Assembly (NCBI GenBank): GCA_902783915.1
Contig: CACZSX010000083.1
Coordinates: forward strand, 1 to 31,480
DNA: 31,480 nucleotides
Direction: 5' to 3'
Source of the DNA: an uncultured Erysipelotrichaceae bacterium
GTDB lineage: Bacteria; Bacillota_I; Bacilli_A; RF39; UBA660
Position 1 is the stretch's first letter. Each line of letters begins with the position of its first letter. Positions 14,716 through 20,971 of this stretch are shown here, one piece after another. A program made the translations under genes and the position numbers. A model generated the notes under the pieces. That model was not told the DNA's origin. It did not search any database and saw only the letters and a program-made list of their open reading frames with translations.

Positions 14716-15132
14716 CTATAAACTACAACTATTATTAACACTTAAACTATGAACACTTAATTCAGAATTAAAATTTTTTAATCCACAATAATCACTATTA
14801 TGTATTATAACCTTAGTTTCACCATTTGAATTAACTTCTACTGTTCCAGTTAATGTCCCTGTTTTACTTGATAATTTTAAATCAACATTATTTAACATTA
14901 TTTTATTGTTTTCTATATTATATATTTTATTACTACTATTTAAACTACCACCATAGTTTTCTTGATAATGTATTTTAACTAATTTTATTATTGAATTTAT
15001 ATCTGTTTTAAAAGTACCCTCTTTACTTACTGATATTATATCACTTATTTTAGGTATTGCTATTACTAGTAATATTCCTAAAATAACTATTACTGCTAAT
15101 AATTCAACTAAAGTAAATCCTTTTTTATTCAT
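14716..15132 (-). CDS. Prepilin-like protein (GFTLVEL)
   Basis: 138 residues. MNKKGFTLVELLAVIVILG shows the prepilin signal and helix (about 6-31), and IPKISDIISVSKEGTFKTDINSIIKLVKIHYQE continues as the long alpha-1 helix seen in type IV pilins. The C-terminal half looks beta-rich, with cysteines in SDYCGL and NNSCSL that could form the pilin D-region disulfide. AGGAATG precedes the ATG and a promoter lies at 15158-15186. It is a plausible major or minor (pseudo)pilin. Three such genes lie in this window, at two sites. Confidence 0.88.
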   Translation of the reverse strand: MNKKGFTLVELLAVIVILGILLVIAIPKISDIISVSKEGTFKTDINSIIKLVKIHYQENYGGSLNSSNKIYNIENNKIMLNNVDLKLSSKTGTLTGTVEVNSNGETKVIIHNSDYCGLKNFNSELSVHSLSVNNSCSL

Positions 15133-15157
15133 AACATCATTCCTATTCTACACATAT

Positions 15158-15186
15158 AGTATACACTAGTTATTTTCTTTAATCAA
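15158..15186 (-). promoter_or_regulatory. Promoter of the two-pilin unit
   Basis: On the minus strand TTGATT (15181-15186), 17-nt spacer, TATACT (15158-15163). The -35 is 7 nt after the parE terminator's T-tract. The predicted leader is about 19 nt. Confidence 0.7.
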
Positions 15187-15193
15187 TATTAAT

Positions 15194-15216
15194 AAAAAAA
15201 GTCATTACGACTTTTT
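15194..15216 (-). terminator. Terminator of parE
   Basis: AAAAAGTC (15196-15203) pairs with GACTTTTT (15209-15216) over a 5-nt loop; seven Ts follow on the minus strand. The parE TAA is in the loop. Confidence 0.88.
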
Positions 15217-17109
15217 AATTTTATAACTATCTTCTAACGTAAATTCTACGTTTTCATCTATCCATTCTTTTCTTGGTTCTACAGCATCACCCATAAGTAT
15301 ACTTACTCTTTTTTCTGCTAATACTCCATCAATTATATTTACTTTTATTAAACTCCTTTTGTTAGGGTCCATTGTTGTATCCCATAATTGATCAGCATTC
15401 ATTTCACCAAGACCTTTATATCTTTGAATATTAGTATAACCTGTTTTTTCTTTTAAATCTTCATTAGTCCATATATATTCACTTTTACCTTTTGGATAAT
15501 CAAGTTTATACAATGGTGGCATAGCAATATATAATTTACCAGCCTCTATTAATGGTTTCATATATCTATAGAAGAATGTTAATAATAATACTTGAATATG
15601 AGCACCATCATCATCAGCATCGGTCATTATTATTACTTTATCATAATTACAATCCTTTATATTAAAGTCATTACCTACACCTGCTCCTATTGTATATATC
15701 ATCGTATTTATTTCTTCATTTTTAAATATATCTTCTAATTTTGCCTTTTCAGTATTTATTACCTTACCTCTTAAAGGAAGTATAGCCTGGAATGTTCTAT
15801 CTCTACCTTGTTTAGCTGATCCACCTGCTGAATCACCCTCTACTAAGAATAGTTCATTCTTATTTGGATTTTTAGTTTGAGCAGGAGTAAGTTTACCACT
15901 TAATACTCTTTCTTTTTTAGTACCACTTGCTTTCCTTGCTTCATCTCTAGCCTTCCTTGCAGCTTCTCTAGCACTTTTCCCTTTTAATGCTTTATTTACT
16001 ATATTTGTAGCAATTTCTTTATTTTCTTCTAAATAAAATTCTAATTTTTCACTAACTATACTTTCTACTACGTTTCTAGCGATAGGGGTCCCTAATTTAC
16101 CTTTAGTTTGTCCTTCAAATTGTAATAAATCTTCTGGGATTTTTAACGATATTACAGCTGTTAACCCTTCCCTTACATCAGTACCTTCAAATGTCTTGTC
16201 CTTTGCTTTTAAGAAATTATTACTTTTTGCATAATCATTAAATACCCTTGTTAAAGCAGTTTTAAAACCAACTTCGTGACTACCACCATCAACTGTTTTG
16301 ACATTATTAACAAATGATACAATATTTTCAGAATAACTATCTGTATATTGCATTGCTATTTCTACATCTATTCTATCTTTTACGCCATTAAAATTAATAA
16401 CTTTATGTAATGTTTTTTTATCTTCATTTATATATTCTACAAATGATTCAATACCATTATCATAGTGAAATTTTTCTTGTTTCTTATCTTCTTCATCTAT
16501 TACTTCAATTGTAAGACCTTTTATTAAAAATGCACTTTCTTGCATTCTCTCACAAATTGTAGTAAATGAGAATGATGTTGATGAGAATATATTAGCATCT
16601 GGCATAAATCTTACAGTTGTACCAGTTCTATTAGTATTACCTATCTTTTTAACAGGAGTTACTACGTGCCCACCATTTTCGAATCTAATAAAATATTCTC
16701 CACCATCTCTTTTACTAGTTACTTCCATCCAAGTAGACAATGCATTAACAACTGATGCACCTACACCATGAAGTCCTCCAGATACTTTATATCCACCTTC
16801 ACTAAATTTACCACCAGCATGAAGTACAGTGTAAATAACTTCCATAGTATTTTTACCGCTTTCATGCATTCCAACAGGTACACCTCTACCTTCATCAGAT
16901 ATACTTATACTTTTATCACTATGAATAATTATTTTTATATAGTTACCATATCCATTAATTACTTCATCCATAGAATTATCAACTATTTCCCATACAAGAT
17001 GATGTAATCCTCTTTTATCAGTAGAACCAATATACATACCCGGGCGTTTTCTTACTGCTTCTAACCCTTCTAGTATTTTAATTGAACTCTCATCATATTT
17101 TGCTGCCAT
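15205..17109 (-). CDS. parE: DNA topoisomerase IV subunit B
   Basis: 634 residues. GHKL ATPase motifs EIVDNSMDE (41-49), DEGRGVP (72-78) and GLHGVGASVVNAL, a transducer domain, and a TOPRIM domain with EGDSAGG and DADDDGAHI are intact. LLQFEGQTKGKLGT and the absence of a GyrB insert favour ParE over GyrB. ParE powers decatenation of daughter chromosomes together with ParC. AAAAGGAG precedes the ATG. Unlike most Firmicutes, no parC follows; two pilin genes do. The gene just upstream encodes a pentapeptide-like repeat protein, separated by a terminator and promoter. Confidence 0.94.
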   Translation of the reverse strand: MAAKYDESSIKILEGLEAVRKRPGMYIGSTDKRGLHHLVWEIVDNSMDEVINGYGNYIKIIIHSDKSISISDEGRGVPVGMHESGKNTMEVIYTVLHAGGKFSEGGYKVSGGLHGVGASVVNALSTWMEVTSKRDGGEYFIRFENGGHVVTPVKKIGNTNRTGTTVRFMPDANIFSSTSFSFTTICERMQESAFLIKGLTIEVIDEEDKKQEKFHYDNGIESFVEYINEDKKTLHKVINFNGVKDRIDVEIAMQYTDSYSENIVSFVNNVKTVDGGSHEVGFKTALTRVFNDYAKSNNFLKAKDKTFEGTDVREGLTAVISLKIPEDLLQFEGQTKGKLGTPIARNVVESIVSEKLEFYLEENKEIATNIVNKALKGKSAREAARKARDEARKASGTKKERVLSGKLTPAQTKNPNKNELFLVEGDSAGGSAKQGRDRTFQAILPLRGKVINTEKAKLEDIFKNEEINTMIYTIGAGVGNDFNIKDCNYDKVIIMTDADDDGAHIQVLLLTFFYRYMKPLIEAGKLYIAMPPLYKLDYPKGKSEYIWTNEDLKEKTGYTNIQRYKGLGEMNADQLWDTTMDPNKRSLIKVNIIDGVLAEKRVSILMGDAVEPRKEWIDENVEFTLEDSYKIKKS

Positions 17110-17137
17110 ACTATTCTCCTTTTAAACAATCACTTAT

Positions 17138-17166
17138 ATTTTACCTTAAAAATTATTTTTCTTCAA
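17138..17166 (-). promoter_or_regulatory. Promoter of parE
   Basis: On the minus strand TTGAAG (17161-17166), 17-nt spacer, TAAAAT (17138-17143). The -35 begins one base after the T-tract of the upstream terminator. The predicted leader is about 22 nt, with AAAAGGAG. Confidence 0.75.
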
Positions 17167-17167
17167 C

Positions 17168-17191
17168 AAAAAAGAGTTAACTAACTCTTTT
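17168..17191 (-). terminator. Terminator of the trhP1-trhP2-repeat-protein unit
   Basis: AAAAGAGTT (17170-17178) pairs with AACTCTTTT (17183-17191), and six Ts run out on the minus strand. The gene's TAA is in the hairpin. Confidence 0.88.
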
Positions 17192-18211
17192 AATATTACT
17201 TAATACTTTCCTCTTATCTACATTATGTGAACCTATTGCATCGCCAAAATCTGTTCCAGTTACATCTACTCCATCTAATAAACCAATAAATCTTACATTA
17301 TTAAAAATACAATTTTTCATTTTTTTACCATATATTTCTTGAGGATCTATTAATGCACCATAACTACCTGTAAAATCTGTTCCTTCTATAGATACATCTT
17401 TAAAACTACCTACTAATCTTACTGAATTTAATATAGTATTCTCTAATGCTTTACTTCTTATAGTTTGTGGATTAATAGTAATATCACTATATACTCCTGT
17501 AAAGTCTGCTCCTCTTATTAAAGCATCATCAAAAGATCCAATTACTATAGTATCTGATAACTTAGTTTTATATAAATTCTTATTATATATCTTATCTACA
17601 TCTATAACAGCATTCATACTTCCTGTAAAATCTGTCTCACATATCATACAATTATCAAATGGTCCACAAATAAATACACCTTCTAACTTTGTACCCATTA
17701 AATCTTTATCCTTAACATCTTGTGGATTTAATTTTATACCATAAGTACCTGTAAAATCTGCGCCTCTAATTGATACATCTTTAAAATTGTTTTCTATTAC
17801 CGCACCACTTAATACACAATAATCAAGTTTTTTATTTCTTAATACTTGTGGATTTATATATGCACGTGTATAAGCAAAATTTGAATATGTAATATCAACA
17901 TCATAAAATGATCCTACAAACTGAACATCTGCAAATATACATCTAGATAAATTCTTATCATATACTTCTTGTGGATCTATAGTAACATTATGTAATTTAC
18001 TAAAATCTATTCCGGATAATCTTACATTAGCAAAAGATATTCCTTTAAAATCAATTTTTTCTAATGATTCCATAGGAAGTGCAAATACTTTACCATCACT
18101 AGTTTCTTTAAATAAAACCATTTCTGCATATTCTTTATCTAATTCTAATAATCCATTTACCTTATTTAATTCTTTTATTAAATGCCTTCTAATTCTATTA
18201 ATTTTTCTCAT
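17177..18211 (-). CDS. Protein with six 42-residue pentapeptide-like repeats
   Basis: 344 residues from the ATG at 18209-18211 (GGTGAG upstream; the preceding TTG is less likely). After a basic N-terminus (RKINRIRRHLIK) and a helical segment come six repeats beginning at residues 78, 119, 161, 203, 246 and 288. Consensus: [IL][ND]PQ-x4-K-x-L ... G-x-F-x-D-V-x-I-x-G-x-DFTG. The GADFTG and similar pieces resemble pentapeptide repeats (A-D/N-L-x-x), so a right-handed quadrilateral beta-helix is likely, with the NPQ segment as a periodic loop. Some pentapeptide-repeat proteins (Qnr, MfpA) mimic DNA and bind type II topoisomerases, and parE is the next gene. A functional link is inference only. 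It overlaps trhP2 by 14 nt. Confidence 0.85.
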   Translation of the reverse strand: MRKINRIRRHLIKELNKVNGLLELDKEYAEMVLFKETSDGKVFALPMESLEKIDFKGISFANVRLSGIDFSKLHNVTIDPQEVYDKNLSRCIFADVQFVGSFYDVDITYSNFAYTRAYINPQVLRNKKLDYCVLSGAVIENNFKDVSIRGADFTGTYGIKLNPQDVKDKDLMGTKLEGVFICGPFDNCMICETDFTGSMNAVIDVDKIYNKNLYKTKLSDTIVIGSFDDALIRGADFTGVYSDITINPQTIRSKALENTILNSVRLVGSFKDVSIEGTDFTGSYGALIDPQEIYGKKMKNCIFNNVRFIGLLDGVDVTGTDFGDAIGSHNVDKRKVLSNIKRVS

Positions 18212-19406
18212 CAAAACTCACCCTAATAATGTCATTTTTATATACTTTTTTATTACAAGGAATTTTCACTATTTCTTGTGGATGTCTTGCAATATCTATT
18301 ATATTACCATCTTTATCCTTAATATAGTCTATTTTTAAATTAAAATCCTCTATATTAGGTCCAAAAATAGTAACCATATCTCCTTTTTCAAAATAATTTC
18401 TTTGCTCTAAAATTATTTCTTTAGATTCTTCATCATAATCAAGTACTACTCCTAAAAAATCCTTATTAGACACTTCATCTCTATTACTATAATATTGTTC
18501 TTCTACTCCTGGTTTTTTATCAAAAAACTGAACAACAGAATCTCTATTTGCACATCTAAATAATTCATATGTTAACTTATCAATATTTTTTATTTTACCA
18601 GTTTTATAATATTCATCTATTGCTTTTCTATATACATGAAGTACTGTTGCAACATAATATATAGAACGCATTCTACCTTCTATCTTTAAACTAGTAATAC
18701 CCATATCAATTAATTCACCTATATGTGGAATTAAAGTTAAATCTTTGACTGTAATAGCAAAATCATTATTAGTAGATAATTTATTTTTATATTCATCATA
18801 TAAATCAAAATTCCATCTACATATTTGACTACATCCACCTCTGTTGGAATCTCTATTAGTAAAGTAATTAGAAAGTACACATCTACCACTATAACTTACA
18901 CACATAGCACCTTGTATAAACACTTCAATATCTACAGGACACTTTTCTAATATTAATTCCATATCCAACTTAGATGTTTCTCTTCCTAGTACTACTCTTT
19001 TAGCACCTTCTTCATACCAAAAATTACATACTTCATAGTTTAAACTATTTTGTTGAGTACTTATATGTATTTCAAGATTTGGCACAACTTCTTTTATTAA
19101 AGATATTACTAATGGATCAGATACTATTACTGCATCTACACCTATTTCATATAATTTAATCAAATATTCTTTTAAACCATCGATATCTTCATTATGAAAA
19201 ACTATATTTACTGTTACATATATTTTTTTATCTAATTTATGAGCATAATTACATGCTTCTTTTATTTCATCAATACTTAAATTAGTAGCATTCGCTCTTA
19301 AACTATAATCTCTACCACCTAAATATACAGCATCCGCACCATACATAAATGCCCATTTAACTTTTTCTAAATTCCCTGCTGGTGCTAGTAATTCTATTTT
19401 TTTCAT
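18198..19406 (-). CDS. trhP2: U32-family tRNA hydroxylation protein, TrhP2/YrrO-like
   Basis: 402 residues, the normal length. ELLAPAGNLEKVKWAFMYGADAVYLGG opens a TIM-barrel, and the U32 signature FIQGAMCVSYSGRCVLSNY with C169, C176, C192 and C196 gives an intact Fe-S site. A C-terminal beta domain follows (about 310-402). Such proteins (YrrO in Bacillus, TrhP in E. coli), with prephenate as donor, are required for 5-hydroxyuridine at tRNA position 34. AAGGTG precedes the ATG, overlapping the end of trhP1. The old name, collagenase-like peptidase, reflects family history rather than this role. Confidence 0.9.
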   Translation of the reverse strand: MKKIELLAPAGNLEKVKWAFMYGADAVYLGGRDYSLRANATNLSIDEIKEACNYAHKLDKKIYVTVNIVFHNEDIDGLKEYLIKLYEIGVDAVIVSDPLVISLIKEVVPNLEIHISTQQNSLNYEVCNFWYEEGAKRVVLGRETSKLDMELILEKCPVDIEVFIQGAMCVSYSGRCVLSNYFTNRDSNRGGCSQICRWNFDLYDEYKNKLSTNNDFAITVKDLTLIPHIGELIDMGITSLKIEGRMRSIYYVATVLHVYRKAIDEYYKTGKIKNIDKLTYELFRCANRDSVVQFFDKKPGVEEQYYSNRDEVSNKDFLGVVLDYDEESKEIILEQRNYFEKGDMVTIFGPNIEDFNLKIDYIKDKDGNIIDIARHPQEIVKIPCNKKVYKNDIIRVSFDEKN

Positions 19407-20230
19407 TCTTTCACCTTAAATATACTTTCTTTAAATAAAAATCCAGTAAATACATCTTTCTTATCAAAAATCTTACCATTTAATGCTTCAATATATTCAT
19501 CTACTACCTTATTAAAATCCTCTTCTTTATGCATTAAACTATTTAATATTATATAATCTATATCTTTTAATTCATTAACTACATTTATACCATTTAATAC
19601 ATCCTCAGTAATAAATGTATTACCATATTCTTCATATATTGGATAATACCTATTACTTATTTTTTCATACATATAATATTTATTACTATTACATTCTTTA
19701 TTAATATGTTTTAAATAATTAGTAATTAGCGTTCTAGAAGATTCAAATATTGGAATATAACCATATAGATATACAAATATATTCATATTAGTACTCTTCT
19801 TTATAGATATAAAATCACTAACCATTAATTCAGTAGACAAAAGTGCTCCAGTACATCCTTTTTTATTCCAATAATTACAACTATAACTATTAGTAGGCAA
19901 ATGATTAGATGCCCAAATAAGATTTAAATTTAAATTCAAATCCTTATTTAATTTATAAATACATATATCTTCAAAAAGTATTCCACTTATATTCATCTTA
20001 GATAAAGATATTAATATATTCTTAATACTATCTAACTCATCATTATGAATTGGCTTATTAATAAATACATATAATTCCTTATTAGTATTTATATTCTTAA
20101 TATCATCTATATCTAATTTTAAACTTTGAAATATGGAGAATCCTTCTATACCAACTATAAATCCACCAATATTTTTTTTATCTAATTCATATAAATGATG
20201 TAGATTTAATGGTTCAACTAAAATCTTCAT
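19403..20230 (-). CDS. trhP1: Degenerate U32-family protein, TrhP1/YrrN-like
   Basis: 275 residues. The beta/alpha pattern and segments such as IWASNHLPTNSYSCNYWNKKGCTGALLS resemble the U32 barrel of its neighbour, but the cysteine cluster is absent: where TrhP2 has FIQGAMC..., this protein has IFVYLYGYIPIFESSR. Bacillus has the same arrangement, a shorter YrrN next to YrrO. It is probably a non-catalytic or scaffold subunit for position-34 hydroxylation. GGTGAT lies before the ATG. It is the first gene of a three-gene unit and overlaps trhP2 by 4 nt. Confidence 0.8.
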   Translation of the reverse strand: MKILVEPLNLHHLYELDKKNIGGFIVGIEGFSIFQSLKLDIDDIKNINTNKELYVFINKPIHNDELDSIKNILISLSKMNISGILFEDICIYKLNKDLNLNLNLIWASNHLPTNSYSCNYWNKKGCTGALLSTELMVSDFISIKKSTNMNIFVYLYGYIPIFESSRTLITNYLKHINKECNSNKYYMYEKISNRYYPIYEEYGNTFITEDVLNGINVVNELKDIDYIILNSLMHKEEDFNKVVDEYIEALNGKIFDKKDVFTGFLFKESIFKVKE

Positions 20231-20246
20231 AAAATCACCAAAGTGT

Positions 20247-20274
20247 ATTATATCATAAAATTAAAATTAATCAA
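20247..20274 (-). promoter_or_regulatory. Promoter of trhP1-trhP2-repeat protein, overlapping a terminator
   Basis: On the minus strand TTGATT (20269-20274), 16-nt spacer, TATAAT (20247-20252) with an extended -10 TG. The first two bases of the -35 are the end of the upstream T-tract. The predicted leader is about 10 nt. Confidence 0.75.
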
Positions 20275-20297
20275 AAAAGACAACTATTTGTTGTCTT
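20273..20297 (-). terminator. Terminator after yrzB
   Basis: AAGACAAC (20277-20284) pairs with GTTGTCTT (20290-20297) over a 5-nt loop; six Ts follow on the minus strand. The yrzB TAG lies at the edge of the loop. Confidence 0.88.
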
Positions 20298-20556
20298 GTA
20301 ATTTGTTTAATATATCTTCTATTATATTCCATTCTTTTTCTGTTTCAATTGGTCCAAGTACAGGATTTTCTTCAGTTGGATCAAATGTAGATGCATATAC
20401 TTTTTTATTTCCTTCATTATCAACTGTATTATCTGTATAAACTATGTAATTTTTACCAGTTTCATCTGATTCAAAGGTAAATAATGCATTACATGTTATT
20501 TTTTCACCTTTATCATTAAATATTTCAAATTCATTATTGATTTTCTTTTCTTCCAT
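20284..20556 (-). CDS. yrzB: DUF1292 family protein (YrzB)
   Basis: 90 residues from the second ATG (20554-20556), which lies 5 nt from GGAGG; the first ATG is only 2 nt away. The acidic FEIFNDKGEKITCNALFTFESDETGKNYIVYTDN pattern is that of DUF1292, small acidic proteins of unknown function found next to ruvX in Firmicutes. It overlaps ruvX by 23 nt and ends the xseA-xseB-alaS-ruvX-yrzB operon. In Bacillus mltG and trmR follow; here both are missing. Confidence 0.9.
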   Translation of the reverse strand: MEEKKINNEFEIFNDKGEKITCNALFTFESDETGKNYIVYTDNTVDNEGNKKVYASTFDPTEENPVLGPIETEKEWNIIEDILNKLQDNK

Positions 20557-20971
20557 CATATCCTCCTTTATCTAAATAACTTTGTAATATTACATTAGCA
20601 GCCATTTTATCAATTACTTGCTTTCTTTTTTTTCTACTTACATCAGCATTTATTAAAATACTCTCTGCAACTTTAGTAGTAAGTCTTTCATCTTCAAGTA
20701 CAATTGGTAAGTTAAATATTTCTAATTTTTCTTTAAAATCTAGAATCATTTGTCCTCTTTCTCCAATTGTATTATTCATATTTTTAGGAAGTCCTAGTAC
20801 TAGTACATCTATCTTTTTTTCTTTAATTATTTTATCTAATTCATCTATTAAATAATCAAAATTATTATCATGTCTTAGTATTGTAAGAGCATTTGCAATT
20901 ATTCCAGTTTCACTAATAGATATACCAAGTGTTTTAGTACCTAAATCAAGTCCTAAATATCTATAACTCAT
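20534..20971 (-). CDS. ruvX: RuvX/YqgF, pre-16S rRNA nuclease / putative Holliday junction resolvase
   Basis: 145 residues with the RNase-H-like fold: LGLDLGTKTLGISISE (catalytic Asp), LVLGLPKNMNNTIGE, and LEDERLTTKVAE with the conserved D/E-R-L-T motif. YqgF matures the 5' end of 16S rRNA and has been proposed to resolve Holliday junctions. Its start overlaps the end of alaS by 11 nt, with only a weak Shine-Dalgarno, so it is probably coupled to alaS translation. The order alaS-ruvX-yrzB is conserved in Firmicutes. Confidence 0.93.
   Translation of the reverse strand: MSYRYLGLDLGTKTLGISISETGIIANALTILRHDNNFDYLIDELDKIIKEKKIDVLVLGLPKNMNNTIGERGQMILDFKEKLEIFNLPIVLEDERLTTKVAESILINADVSRKKRKQVIDKMAANVILQSYLDKGGYDGRKENQ

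Noticed and set aside
15205..17109. GyrB instead of ParE
   Set aside because: LLQFEGQTKGKLGT and overall similarity to Bacillus ParE favour ParE; GyrB normally has a different residue pattern at this site.
17177..18211. Plain pentapeptide-repeat (Qnr-type) annotation
   Set aside because: Only parts of each unit fit the five-residue pattern; the real period is about 42 residues with a conserved NPQ corner, so Qnr identity is not supported.
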